NCBI RefSeq assembly: GCF_031157835.1
Contig: NZ_JAVIDR010000003.1
Span: forward strand, 1 to 64,000
Direction: 5' to 3'
DNA: 64,000 nucleotides
Source: Acinetobacter rudis
Lineage (GTDB): Bacteria > Pseudomonadota > Gammaproteobacteria > Pseudomonadales > Moraxellaceae
The notes beneath the pieces were generated by a model. The model saw only the letters and a list, made by a program, of their open reading frames with translations, did not search any database and was not told where the DNA came from. Made by a program: the position numbers and the translations under genes. Shown here in pieces: positions 24,854 through 34,326 of the stretch. The stretch's first letter is position 1. Each line of letters opens with the position of its first letter.

Positions 24854-27616
24854 ATGATTCGTCAGCTCTGGCAGCAATTGTTTAGCCGATTTTTAAAAAA
24901 ATATCATTTAAGTCAGTATTTTTTAAGATCAGCTTCTTTTAAAGAATTACACCAATCTAGTTATGCTCAGCAGGTTGGTCAACAACTTTCAACTCAGTTA
25001 AAGCAGGCAGCAAAACATAGCCATACTGAAATCTACATTGCTTATACCAGTCACCGAGATGGTTTAACTGAAAATGAAGCTGCTCAGCGCCGAGAACATT
25101 ATGGTTTGAATGAGCTAAACCAAGAAAAGCCCCTGAGCTGGTGGCAACATCTTTGGTATTGTTATAGAAACCCGTTTAATATTTTACTTACGATTTTAGC
25201 AATCGTTGCTGCAATGACAGATGATATTACCGGCACAATTATTATTAGTGTCATGGTGGTTTTATCTACTCTATTACGGTTTTGGCAAGAGTCTAAATCC
25301 AATAAAGCAGCCGAAGCCTTAAAGTCAATGGTAAGTAATAGTGCTAGTGTCTATCGCCGAGAGCTAAGTTATCAGCAATTGAGCGATATGGCACAGCGTT
25401 ATGGGATTGATCTTAAAGAACAACCTGGAGCAATCTTTGAAATTCCAACAAAATTTTTGGTTCCTGGTGATGTGATTCGTCTTTCTGCTGGTGATATGGT
25501 TCCAGCAGATTGTCGTATTGTCTTTGCTAAAGATCTGTTTGTATCTCAAGCGGCGATGACAGGAGAGTCAATGCCTGTTGAGAAATTTGCAGATTTACAT
25601 GATTTGAATCAAGAAAATGCGATGGCTCTTGATAATATTGTCTTTATGGGGACAAATATTGTTTCAGGTAGTGCAACAGCTATAGTGTTAAGCACTGGTA
25701 ATGAAAGTTACTTTGGCGCATTGGCAAAACGAGTAAGTAGCAATCAGCCTGTAAGCACATCCTTTCAAATGGGCGTTAACCAAGTGAGTTGGTTGCTGAT
25801 CCGTTTTATGTTGGTCATGGCTCCAATTGTTTTATTTATTAATGGTTTTACCAAAGGCGATTGGACAGAAGCATTACTCTTTTCGCTATCAGTTGCAGTG
25901 GGTTTAACGCCTGAAATGTTGCCGATGATTGTGACATCGACTTTAGCCAAAGGTGCAGTATTTCTCTCACGTAAAAAAGTTATTGTCAAGCGACTAGATG
26001 CGATCCAAAATTTTGGCGCTATGGATGTATTGTGTACGGATAAAACGGGTACTTTAACTCAAGATAAAATCTTTTTATCTAAATATATTGATGTGATGGG
26101 CAATGTTTCTGAACCAGTATTATTGCTTGCTTATATTAATAGTTATCATCAAACAGGTTTGAAAAATTTATTAGATGTTGCCGTACTTGAACATGCTGAC
26201 CAAAATATCAAGATGGAAAAGTTGCGTTATCATAAACTTGATGAAATTCCATTTGACTTTGATCGTCGCCGTATGTCTGTTGTGGTACGTACTCCAAGTA
26301 AGCGTATTCGTATCATAACCAAGGGTGCTGTAGAGGAAATGCTCTCTACGTGTTGTTCTGTGGAAATAAACCACCAAGTTGTAGATTTAACACCAGAACG
26401 CGTGGCGATGATTCAAGCCAATAGTCAAAAATATAATCGAGAAGGTTTACGTGTAATCGCCTTGGCTTATCGCGATGTGGAGCAAGAGCAGACTGCCTTT
26501 TCTATCGCGGATGAAAATAATTTAACGCTCTGTGGCTTTCTCGCTTTTCTTGATCCGCCTAAAGAGACGGCAGGCCATGCTATTGCTGCTTTGCATCAAC
26601 ATGGTGTTAATGTCAAAGTTTTGACGGGTGACAATGAGTTTGTAACGCAAAAGGTATGTAAGGAAATAGGCCTTGCTGCTGAACAAATGATTTTAGGTGA
26701 AAAAATTGAAACAATGTCTGACCTTGAGTTAGGTCAGGCTGTTGAAAAATATCAAGTATTTGCAAAATTAAACCCAATGCATAAAGAGCGTATTGTGATG
26801 CAGCTCAAAGCGAATGGCCATGTAGTGGGCTTTTTGGGTGATGGTATTAATGATGCTGCGGCATTAAAGAGTGCCGATATTGGTATTTCTGTTGATAGTG
26901 CTGTTGATATTGCTAAAGAGTCTGCTGACTTAATTTTGCTGGAAAAAAGCTTATTAATCTTGGAACAAGGTGTACTTGAAGGCCGTCGTACTTTTGCAAA
27001 TATGCTTAAATATATCAAAATGACTGCAAGTTCAAATTTCGGTAATGTATTTTCGGTATTAATAGCCAGTGCATTTTTACCATTTTTACCGATGTTGCCG
27101 ATTCATTTGCTCGTACAAAACTTACTTTACGATGTATCACAAATTGCTATTCCTTTTGATGATGTGGATGAAGAAGCTTTACAACAGCCTCAGCGTTGGC
27201 AACCTCAGGAAATAGGACGATTTATGATTTTCTTTGGGCCAATTAGTTCGATCTTTGATATTTTGACTTTTGCCTTAATGTGGTTTGTTTTTGCTGCAAA
27301 TACGCCAGAAAAACAGAGTTTATTCCAATCAGGATGGTTTGTTGTGGGCTTACTCACACAGACTTTGATTGTTCATATGATACGTACAGCAAAAATACCT
27401 TTTATTCAAAGCCGAGCAGCATTGCCTTTAATGGTGATGACTGGAGTGATTATGGCAGTGGGTATTTTCCTACCAATGGGGCCATTGGCAGAATATTTTA
27501 AACTTCAAGCTCTACCTTTACATTACTTCTTGTATCTGCCTTTGATTTTAATTGGATATATGATATTGATTCAGCTTATGAAATCCTACTACATCAAACG
27601 TTATGGCTGGCAATAA
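24854..27616 (+). CDS. mgtA: Mg2+-importing P-type ATPase
   Basis: This 920-residue P3B-type ATPase imports Mg2+ across the inner membrane. The N-terminus (about 1-75) is a basic amphipathic region, followed by a cation-ATPase N-domain (ENEAAQRREHYGLNELNQEKPLSWW). Next come the actuator motif MTGES, the phosphorylation site CTDKTGTLT (Asp396), KGAVEEML, the hinge GDGINDAAALKSADIGIS, and about ten membrane helices including VGLTPEMLPMIV, the PEMLP motif typical of MgtA/MgtB. The start ATG follows GGAG. mgtC begins 3 bp after the stop, so the two are translationally linked. Confidence 0.96.
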   Translation: MIRQLWQQLFSRFLKKYHLSQYFLRSASFKELHQSSYAQQVGQQLSTQLKQAAKHSHTEIYIAYTSHRDGLTENEAAQRREHYGLNELNQEKPLSWWQHLWYCYRNPFNILLTILAIVAAMTDDITGTIIISVMVVLSTLLRFWQESKSNKAAEALKSMVSNSASVYRRELSYQQLSDMAQRYGIDLKEQPGAIFEIPTKFLVPGDVIRLSAGDMVPADCRIVFAKDLFVSQAAMTGESMPVEKFADLHDLNQENAMALDNIVFMGTNIVSGSATAIVLSTGNESYFGALAKRVSSNQPVSTSFQMGVNQVSWLLIRFMLVMAPIVLFINGFTKGDWTEALLFSLSVAVGLTPEMLPMIVTSTLAKGAVFLSRKKVIVKRLDAIQNFGAMDVLCTDKTGTLTQDKIFLSKYIDVMGNVSEPVLLLAYINSYHQTGLKNLLDVAVLEHADQNIKMEKLRYHKLDEIPFDFDRRRMSVVVRTPSKRIRIITKGAVEEMLSTCCSVEINHQVVDLTPERVAMIQANSQKYNREGLRVIALAYRDVEQEQTAFSIADENNLTLCGFLAFLDPPKETAGHAIAALHQHGVNVKVLTGDNEFVTQKVCKEIGLAAEQMILGEKIETMSDLELGQAVEKYQVFAKLNPMHKERIVMQLKANGHVVGFLGDGINDAAALKSADIGISVDSAVDIAKESADLILLEKSLLILEQGVLEGRRTFANMLKYIKMTASSNFGNVFSVLIASAFLPFLPMLPIHLLVQNLLYDVSQIAIPFDDVDEEALQQPQRWQPQEIGRFMIFFGPISSIFDILTFALMWFVFAANTPEKQSLFQSGWFVVGLLTQTLIVHMIRTAKIPFIQSRAALPLMVMTGVIMAVGIFLPMGPLAEYFKLQALPLHYFLYLPLILIGYMILIQLMKSYYIKRYGWQ

Positions 27617-27619
27617 GTA

Positions 27620-28333
27620 ATGAAGTTTTTACACCACATACAACTTGATAATTTTATTGATACTTCAATTAGCTTTCTGACAGCATTTATTTTGGGTGGT
27701 CTGATCGGTTTTGAAAGGCAATATCGGCAACGTACAGCAGGTTTACGTACTAATGTATTGGTTGCATTAGGCGCAGCAATTTTTGTTGATATTGCAGTTT
27801 CTTTACATGGTGCAGATGGTGCAGTTCGAGTTATTGCTTATGTTGTTTCAGGGATTGGCTTCTTGGGGGCGGGTGTTATTATGCGTCAAGAAGGTAATAT
27901 CCATGGTCTAAATACTGCGGCTACATTATGGTGCTCAGCAGCTGTTGGTGCAGCAGCAGGAGCTGATCTAATCTTAGAAGCAATATTAGCAACACTATTT
28001 ATATTGGCGGCGAATACTTTGTTACGCCCAATTGTACAGGTCATTGATCGTCGTCCATTGGATGAGGAAGCTGAATTATTAAATGTGATCTATATTATTT
28101 GTGATCGGCAGTACAGTAAACAAGTTATGGAGCAGATTAATATCACTCTAATTCAATATAATTACCCACCCAAAGATATTGAAGTTGAGCCATTTGGTGA
28201 TTTGGATGTTGAAATTGAAGTGACACTCATTGCAAGTTCAATTGATACAGTAGATATTAAAAACATAATTGAACACTTTAATAATCTACCTCAAGTACGC
28301 CATGCTTATTGGGATAAAAATATCGCAACCTAA
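27620..28333 (+). CDS. mgtC: MgtC/SapB family protein
   Basis: This 237-residue inner-membrane protein of the MgtC family has conserved N-terminal helices with FILGGLIGFERQYRQRTAGLRTNVLVALGAA and the GIGFLGAGVIM motif (about residues 78-88). A soluble C-terminal domain of about 80 residues is predicted as ACT-like. MgtC supports growth in low Mg2+ and, in Salmonella, inhibits the F1Fo ATP synthase; which role applies here is unknown. It starts 3 bp after mgtA and is followed by a bidirectional terminator. Confidence 0.93.
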   Translation: MKFLHHIQLDNFIDTSISFLTAFILGGLIGFERQYRQRTAGLRTNVLVALGAAIFVDIAVSLHGADGAVRVIAYVVSGIGFLGAGVIMRQEGNIHGLNTAATLWCSAAVGAAAGADLILEAILATLFILAANTLLRPIVQVIDRRPLDEEAELLNVIYIICDRQYSKQVMEQINITLIQYNYPPKDIEVEPFGDLDVEIEVTLIASSIDTVDIKNIIEHFNNLPQVRHAYWDKNIAT

Positions 28334-28357
28334 GTTTATCTTTATCAATTTACAGCT

Positions 28358-28400
28358 AACGCTTCATACTAAACTATAAAATAGATTAGTGTGAGGCGTT
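28358..28400. terminator. Bidirectional terminator mgtC / MFS
   Basis: A 15-bp stem (AACGCTTCATACTAA with TTAGTGTGAGGCGTT, two G-T wobbles) around a 13-nt loop lies between the convergent mgtC and MFS genes. Confidence 0.75.
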
Positions 28401-28420
28401 ATTTGTTTAGGCCATATTGA

Positions 28421-29632
28421 TTACTTTAATGTGTTATTTAGATGCGTCTGTTGTACTCGATAGTAAACTAGAGTTGCGATCATGAGTACTAATATCGCCG
28501 AAGGAATAATAATACTTAAACCCGCCCAAGCAGATTTGTAAGATTCAATTAGCTGTCCAGTTGCTGCTGCACCTACTGCCACACCAATGTTTAATGCTGC
28601 TAAGAGCCAAGTTAAAGCTTCTGTAAGTTTGTTGTTTGCGACCTGTTGCTCCAAGATACTCATTAAACTAATCATTGTTGGCGCAAAAAATACACCTAAT
28701 AAAGCGACAATAATACTGAGCATATAAACATGATTGACGAAGAAAATACCAAAGCTCATTATTGCTGTGCCTAGACTGCTCCAAAGCAGTAGGGTTTGTA
28801 ATGATGATTTAAATTGAATTGCTCCAAAAGTAAGGCCGGCTAAACAAGAGCTGAGTGCATAAGCAGAGAGAACTAAACTGGCTGTTAGTGGTGCTTCTTG
28901 TTGTTGTGCAAAAGCTACACTGGCTACATCAATAATGCCTACCATAAAACCTAATGCGATCATACATGCTGCTAATAATTGAACATTGGGCAGTGAAATT
29001 ACCGAACTTTTTTGGTTTTGTTCAATGTTTGTTGTTGCATGAGTGATTTGAGGTTGCGTCGTTTTTTCTAAAGTAAAAAGCACTACGCCAATAGCAAGTA
29101 AGCCAGCAGCCATGATTAAACCAGCAGGTGCATATAAGACACTCATCCCGACACAAAGCGGTGGGCCGATAATAAAAGTCAGTTCATCTAAAACACTTTC
29201 TAAAGAATAAGCAGTACGTAGTTCGGTTTGATCTCGATATAAGGCGGTCCAACGTGCACGTACCATTGCAGACATACTGGGAATAAAGCCAGCCAAAACT
29301 GAAAATATAACTAAACTCCAAAAAGGCCAGAATGAATAAGCGCTAATAGCTAACCCAGATAATCCAATCACACTCATTGCTGCGGAGATTAAAACGACAG
29401 TACCTTGACCATGTTGATCGACTAAGCGAGAAACTTGAGGGGAAATTAATGCATAACTTAAAACAAATATTGCAGAAATAATTCCAGCTCGCGCATAACC
29501 ATAATTTAGCTGAGCGAGTAAGGTTATGATGCCAATGCCAATCATGGGCAAGGCTAGTCTGGCCACAAATGCAGATAAGGTAAATGCTAAACTGCCAGGT
29601 GCCTTAAAGAGCTGTAGATAATGTTTTAGCAT
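28421..29632 (-). CDS. MFS transporter, probable exporter
   Basis: This 403-residue major facilitator has about 12 membrane helices and a central cytosolic loop near residues 185-210. The loop after TM2 (SPQVSRLVDQHGQG) is a weak form of the MFS motif A. I cannot assign a substrate. The divergent TetR regulator with twin operators between the two genes is the arrangement typical of inducible drug or solute efflux pumps. It is transcribed alone and ends at a shared terminator. Confidence 0.85.
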   Translation of the reverse strand: MLKHYLQLFKAPGSLAFTLSAFVARLALPMIGIGIITLLAQLNYGYARAGIISAIFVLSYALISPQVSRLVDQHGQGTVVLISAAMSVIGLSGLAISAYSFWPFWSLVIFSVLAGFIPSMSAMVRARWTALYRDQTELRTAYSLESVLDELTFIIGPPLCVGMSVLYAPAGLIMAAGLLAIGVVLFTLEKTTQPQITHATTNIEQNQKSSVISLPNVQLLAACMIALGFMVGIIDVASVAFAQQQEAPLTASLVLSAYALSSCLAGLTFGAIQFKSSLQTLLLWSSLGTAIMSFGIFFVNHVYMLSIIVALLGVFFAPTMISLMSILEQQVANNKLTEALTWLLAALNIGVAVGAAATGQLIESYKSAWAGLSIIIPSAILVLMIATLVYYRVQQTHLNNTLK

Positions 29633-29681
29633 ATAAGGTTAAGATACTCATAAATGGGATGTGGAGGATTCGAAAACAAAT

Positions 29682-29704
29682 TATACATACATGCTGTATG
29701 TATA
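29682..29704. promoter_or_regulatory. TetR operator 1
   Basis: A perfect 23-bp palindromic site, TATACATACA-TGC-TGTATGTATA, lies in the MFS/TetR divergent region. A second copy of the core follows 30 bp (about three helical turns) away. Binding by the adjacent TetR protein is inferred. Confidence 0.75.
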
Positions 29705-29715
29705 CAAGAATTATT

Positions 29716-29730
29716 CATACAATGTGTATG
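29716..29730. promoter_or_regulatory. TetR operator 2
   Basis: CATACA-ATG-TGTATG repeats the core of operator 1 with the same 3-nt spacer. It sits just upstream of a -10-like TAGAAT (29738-29743) for tetR, so occupancy would block tetR transcription. Confidence 0.7.
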
Positions 29731-29752
29731 TAAATGTTAGAATGCCTGATCA

Positions 29753-30346
29753 ATGAAACAGGGTGTAATGTGTATGGCACGGCGTAGTAAGCAAGAAATG
29801 TTGGAAACACGAGCAGCGATTTTGGCAAGTGCCCGAAAAGTTTTTGCACAACAGGGCTATGCTAAAACATCAATGGATGATTTAACCGCACAAGTGGGAT
29901 TAACGCGGGGGGCGTTATATCATCATTTTTCGGATAAAAAGGCTGTGTTTGAGGCGGTAGTAGACCAACTTGATCAAGAAATGGATCAACGTTTACAACA
30001 ACAATATCTGTTGGCAGAAGATTCATGGCACGGTTTTCAAAATCGTTGTCAGTTATTTTTAGCAATGGCACAAGAACAAGAGATTCAGCGAATTATTTTA
30101 CAAGATGCTCCAGCTGTATTATTGGCAGATGAAAATAAGCAAAAATGTATTTCTTCACTGCAAAATATCTTAGCTGAATTAATCGAACAAAAAAAAATTA
30201 TCCAGTGTGATGTTGAAGTATTTTCAAGATTCATACATGGTAGTTTAACCGAATTAGCATTTTGGATTTCACATGCAGATCAACAACGTTTAGTGAAAGC
30301 GCAGCAGAGCTTATCACTTATTTTTGAACATCTAGCATTTCATTAA
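29753..30346 (+). CDS. TetR family repressor
   Basis: This TetR/AcrR-type repressor of about 190-197 residues has an N-terminal helix-turn-helix (ILASARKVFAQQGYAKTSMDDLTAQVGLTRGALYHHFSDKKAVFEAV, split here by domain) and a helical C-terminal ligand domain. Three in-frame ATGs (29753, 29768, 29774) are possible; the form beginning MARRSKQEM resembles most family members. It is divergent from the MFS gene with twin palindromes between them, so it probably represses both the pump and itself until a ligand binds. Confidence 0.92.
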   Translation: MKQGVMCMARRSKQEMLETRAAILASARKVFAQQGYAKTSMDDLTAQVGLTRGALYHHFSDKKAVFEAVVDQLDQEMDQRLQQQYLLAEDSWHGFQNRCQLFLAMAQEQEIQRIILQDAPAVLLADENKQKCISSLQNILAELIEQKKIIQCDVEVFSRFIHGSLTELAFWISHADQQRLVKAQQSLSLIFEHLAFH

Positions 30347-30611
30347 TTTACCCATCAATTAAAGATTTTTACTGTACAAATAATTAATGCAAGAAAGCTA
30401 AAATCATAGCTATACACTTGTATTTATTCTAAAAATTGAGTTAATTACTTGGTTTTATTTTCATTGGAATCATTTTAGAATTAGGTGCTTTCTATTTTAT
30501 TTTCGCGTAACTAGTAAATGGGTTATAACTATTTTTTTGTGGTTTTAATTTTCATAGAATGCTTATAAATAAAATTTTGAATTTCGACTTTCCTAATTGT
30601 GGAGTGCTTTC

Positions 30612-32069
30612 ATGGGGTTTAAATTAATACCAACCTTAGTATCTCTTGGTTTAACTTTTTTTATTTGGTTTTTTATTCCAATCCCAGCAGGTGTAACTCC
30701 TAATGCATGGCTATTATTTGCTATGTTTCTGGGAGTAATTGCTGCCATTATTGGTAAAGCAATGCCAATTGGTGCTATTTCAATTATTGCAATTAGTTTA
30801 GTCGCAATAACTCGAGTGACTGCAGATAATCCGAGCGATGCTATTAAAGATGCGCTCAGTGGTTTTGCCAATCCGCTTATTTGGTTAATTGGTATTTCTA
30901 TTATGATTTCCAAGGGTCTACAAAAGACAGGGCTTGGTGCTCGACTCGGATATTATTTTATTGCGGTATGGGGAAAGCGAACAATTGGAATTGGTTATAG
31001 TTTGGCACTTTCTGAACTTATTTTGGCACCAGTGACACCAAGTAATACAGCACGTTGTGGTGGAATTATCCACCCGATTGTAAGATCAATTGCTACAAGT
31101 TTTGACTCTGATCCTGAAAAAGGAACTGAAGGAAAAATAGGAAAATACTTGTCATTGGTCAATTATCATTCCAATCCGATTAGTTCAGCAATGTTCATTA
31201 CTGCCACAGCACCTAACCCGTTAGTTGTGGATTTAATTGCAAAGGCTACCAATAGTGAAATTCATTTAAGCTGGACGACTTGGGCACTCGCAATGTTTTT
31301 GCCGGGAGTGATTGCGCTGGCTTTAATGCCTTTGATTCTATATTTGCTTTATCCACCTGAGATTAAAAAGACCCCAAATGCTGCAACATTTGCAAAATCA
31401 CGCTTAAAAGAAATGGGGCCAATTACCCTACATGAAATGATTATGCTTGCGGTATTTGGATTATTATTGCTGCTATGGGCGGGTATACCAGCAATGTTAT
31501 TGGGTGATTTGTGGACCTTAGATCCAACGACAACTGCATTTTTAGGTCTCTCACTTTTGCTCTTGACAGGAGTACTCACTTGGGAGGATGTGCTTACACA
31601 AAAAAGTGCTTGGGATACTGTAACTTGGTTCGCAGCACTTGTGATGATGGCAACTTTCTTAAATAAACTTGGATTAATTACTTGGTTCTCTGGTTTATTA
31701 CAAACTGGTATCGGTCAATTAGGTCTAAGCTGGGTACCAGCATGTTTATTGTTGCTCATGGCATATATGTACGCACATTATATCTTTGCAAGTACTACAG
31801 CTCATATTACGGCCATGTTCTCGGCATTCTATATTGCGGGTATTGCTGTAGGTGCGCCGCCGATGTTATTTGCCTTAATGATGGCTGCAGCATCTAGTAT
31901 TATGATGACACTTACACATTACGCTACTGGAACCTCTCCAATTATTTATGGCTCAGGCTATACAACCTTAGGAGAATGGTGGAAAGCTGGCTTTGTTATG
32001 AGTGTTGCTAACATGACAATTTTTATTGTTCTAGGTGGGATTTGGTGGAAGTTTCTGGGTTATTGGTAA
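30612..32069 (+). CDS. DASS family anion:Na+ symporter
   Basis: This 485-residue membrane protein of the divalent anion:Na+ symporter (DASS/SLC13, CitT-like) family has about 11-12 helices. The family motifs SNTARCGGIIHPI (about residues 142-154) and SSIMMTLTHYATGTSPI near the C-terminus mark the two Ser-Asn-Thr-type substrate loops. It probably imports a di- or tricarboxylate such as succinate, citrate or tartrate. The open frame reaches a TTG at 30597, but GGAG lies 7 nt before the ATG at 30612, so that is the start. It is transcribed alone and ends at a strong hairpin. Confidence 0.9.
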   Translation: MGFKLIPTLVSLGLTFFIWFFIPIPAGVTPNAWLLFAMFLGVIAAIIGKAMPIGAISIIAISLVAITRVTADNPSDAIKDALSGFANPLIWLIGISIMISKGLQKTGLGARLGYYFIAVWGKRTIGIGYSLALSELILAPVTPSNTARCGGIIHPIVRSIATSFDSDPEKGTEGKIGKYLSLVNYHSNPISSAMFITATAPNPLVVDLIAKATNSEIHLSWTTWALAMFLPGVIALALMPLILYLLYPPEIKKTPNAATFAKSRLKEMGPITLHEMIMLAVFGLLLLLWAGIPAMLLGDLWTLDPTTTAFLGLSLLLLTGVLTWEDVLTQKSAWDTVTWFAALVMMATFLNKLGLITWFSGLLQTGIGQLGLSWVPACLLLLMAYMYAHYIFASTTAHITAMFSAFYIAGIAVGAPPMLFALMMAAASSIMMTLTHYATGTSPIIYGSGYTTLGEWWKAGFVMSVANMTIFIVLGGIWWKFLGYW

Positions 32070-32096
32070 GTTAGTTTTTTTAAAAATATGCAGTTA

Positions 32097-32132
32097 TATA
32101 AAAGATGCGCCAAAATCGGCGCATCTTTTATA
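32097..32132. terminator. Bidirectional terminator
   Basis: A 15-bp perfect stem (TATAAAAGATGCGCC / GGCGCATCTTTTATA) with a 6-nt loop lies between the convergent DASS and SDR genes. Confidence 0.88.
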
Positions 32133-32168
32133 TTTAAAATTTAGATGAAATGATTTGTTAATACAATA

Positions 32169-32912
32169 CTACTGAGCTGTATAGCCACCATCGACTAAGA
32201 GCGCAGTCCCATTAACGAATGATGCTTTGTCACTTGCTAAAAATAAAACCACATTAGCAACCTCTTCAGGACGGCCTAAACGACCAATAGGGTGTAGCTT
32301 AGCCAGATTTTCTTTTTGCCGTGCATCTGCTGCACTTAATAAAGGGGTATCTATATACCCAGGACATACCGCATTAATACGAATCCCCTTACTGGCGTAA
32401 TCTATAGCTAAAGTTTGGGTCAACAATTTTACTCCACCTTTAGCTGCTGCGTAGGCTGTAACTCCTTTTTTGCCCACCCAGCTATGAATAGAACCACAAT
32501 TGACAATGACACCTTGTTGCTGTTGTTCTAGCCAATATTCAATAGCTGCTTTGTTGAGTAAATAGACAGATGTTAAATTTATATCAATGGTTCTTTGCCA
32601 ACGATCGAAGGAGAGCTGCTCAATTGGTGCATCATCAGCAATACCAGCGTTGGCATATACAATATCAAGGCCTGAGAATAGGTTGACTGTGTACTGAATA
32701 AGTTGTTTATTTTCTTGTTCATTACGGACATCAATTTTAAAGAATGAAGTAAGGTGGCCTTGTTGATTGAGCTCATCACTGATTATTTGCCCGTGTTCAT
32801 TTAAGTCTGCAATAACAACTTTAGCACCTTGTTCACAAAATGCAGTTACTGTAGCTAAACCAATGCCACTCGCACCACCTGTGACGATTACAACTTTATT
32901 ATTAAAATTCAT
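32169..32912 (-). CDS. Short-chain dehydrogenase/reductase
   Basis: This is a 247-residue classical SDR. It shows the NAD(P)-binding TGGASGIG motif (residues 11-18), an acidic residue after beta-2 (VIADLNE) suggesting NAD+ preference, NAG (NAGIADDAP), the catalytic serine in CGSIHSW, the YxxxK motif (YAAAK) and the C-terminal VDGGYTAQ. Such enzymes oxidise secondary alcohols or reduce 3-keto compounds; the substrate is unknown. It may belong functionally to the acyl-CoA dehydrogenase pair upstream, but about 190 bp and a hairpin separate them. Confidence 0.88.
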   Translation of the reverse strand: MNFNNKVVIVTGGASGIGLATVTAFCEQGAKVVIADLNEHGQIISDELNQQGHLTSFFKIDVRNEQENKQLIQYTVNLFSGLDIVYANAGIADDAPIEQLSFDRWQRTIDINLTSVYLLNKAAIEYWLEQQQQGVIVNCGSIHSWVGKKGVTAYAAAKGGVKLLTQTLAIDYASKGIRINAVCPGYIDTPLLSAADARQKENLAKLHPIGRLGRPEEVANVVLFLASDKASFVNGTALLVDGGYTAQ

Positions 32913-33014
32913 CGTATTTGCTCTAAGTTAGTTTTGGGATTTTATTTCATCATAACTTAGTTGACAGTCGAATCAAACGGATCAGGGTGAAAAATAGCAG
33001 TAAATATGAAAGAA

Positions 33015-33055
33015 AATAAGCACGTTCAAAATTACAGTTTGAAGCTGTGCTTATT
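33015..33055 (-). terminator. Terminator of the acyl-CoA dehydrogenase pair
   Basis: AATAAGCAC/GTGCTTATT outer arms and TTCAAA/TTTGAA inner arms form an extended hairpin just past the stop codon at 33103 on the minus strand. T-rich sequence follows on both strands. Confidence 0.75.
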
Positions 33056-33102
33056 TTTTAAATATATCTTTTAACAAGTTGATTAATTTATTTTGTTAAA
33101 AT

Positions 33103-34302
33103 TTACTTTAATTCACTGGAAGATTTTGATAATTCACGGCGAGCAATAATCAGTTGTTGAATTTGCTGTGTTCCCTCAAAAATATCTAAGATTTTTGAAT
33201 CTCTTGCCCATTTTTCCAGTAATTCAACTTCATTATAGCCAAGTGGGCCTGCGAGCTCGACACATTTTAACGTGATTTCATTTGCAACGCGGCCAGCCTT
33301 AGCTTTGGCAATTGATGCTTCTTTTGAGTTGGGTTTACGATTATCTGCCATCCATGCAGCTTTTAACATCAGTAAACGAGCAGCCTCCCATTCAGCCTCC
33401 ATTTTGTAAATTTGTGCAGCTATATGAGAGCATTTTAAATAAGGCGTACTGTAGTCATCATCTAAATAGTCTTTAAAAATTTCCTTAATTCGTTCAAGTG
33501 ATGCTTTTGCACAGCCAACGGCCATTGCTGCGACTAAAGGACGTGTATTGTCAAAGGTTTCCATAACACCAGCAAAACCTTTGGCTACATCAATATCGGC
33601 ATGACCTAATAAGTTTGCAGCTGGAATACGACAGTTAATAAAACGTATGACTGCTGTATCGGATGCCTTAATACCTAATTTGTGTTCTAAGCGTTCGACC
33701 GTCATGCCTGCCGTTCCTTTAGGAACAACAAAAGATTTAATAGCAGCACGGCCTAATTTTTTATCGAGTGTAGCCCATACCACCACAGCATCCGCACGTG
33801 CGCCTGAGGTTACAAAGATTTTCTCTCCATTTAAGATATATTCATCACCATCTTTTTGCGCTGTGGTACGAATTGCAGCAGAATCAGAACCACAATCTGG
33901 CTCTGTAATAGCCATTGCTGCCCAGATGCCATGAAAACGTTTCAGTTGTTCTTCATTGGCCACAGCAGCAATTGCGGAGTTACCTAAGCCTTGACGTGGC
34001 ATAGAGAGAAGTAGTGCGGTATCTCCATAGCACATTTCAATTACACTGAGTGCTGTTGACATATTAATGCCATTTTTATTTTGTTCATCTTGAATACCAC
34101 GTTTTGCGACTGCTGCACCTGCATTTAAGCCATCACCACCTTCGTTCATACCATCGACAAGGGCAGCTAACATGTCAAGTTCTTTGGGGTATTGATGTTC
34201 GGCTTTATCATACTTTCTAGAAATTGGGCGTAGTATATTGATGGCCACTTCATTGGCTTGATCAATCAACATTTTAAATTTTTTAGGATTTTGTAAATTC
34301 AT
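33103..34302 (-). CDS. Acyl-CoA dehydrogenase (catalytic glutamate present)
   Basis: This 399-residue flavoprotein is of the acyl-CoA dehydrogenase family. It has the FAD-binding AITEPDCGSDSAAIRTTA region (about residues 131-148), NGEKIFVTSGARAD, and the C-terminal LEKWARDSKILDIFEGTQQIQQLIIAR. In that C-terminal stretch the glutamate of the IFEGT motif is the usual catalytic base. It oxidises an acyl-CoA to the trans-2-enoyl-CoA; chain length cannot be told. It is transcribed together with a second, diverged acyl-CoA dehydrogenase 24 bp upstream, which suggests a heteromeric or sequential pair. Confidence 0.92.
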   Translation of the reverse strand: MNLQNPKKFKMLIDQANEVAINILRPISRKYDKAEHQYPKELDMLAALVDGMNEGGDGLNAGAAVAKRGIQDEQNKNGINMSTALSVIEMCYGDTALLLSMPRQGLGNSAIAAVANEEQLKRFHGIWAAMAITEPDCGSDSAAIRTTAQKDGDEYILNGEKIFVTSGARADAVVVWATLDKKLGRAAIKSFVVPKGTAGMTVERLEHKLGIKASDTAVIRFINCRIPAANLLGHADIDVAKGFAGVMETFDNTRPLVAAMAVGCAKASLERIKEIFKDYLDDDYSTPYLKCSHIAAQIYKMEAEWEAARLLMLKAAWMADNRKPNSKEASIAKAKAGRVANEITLKCVELAGPLGYNEVELLEKWARDSKILDIFEGTQQIQQLIIARRELSKSSSELK

Positions 34303-34326
34303 GGTGATTCCTTATGTGCCAAAGAT

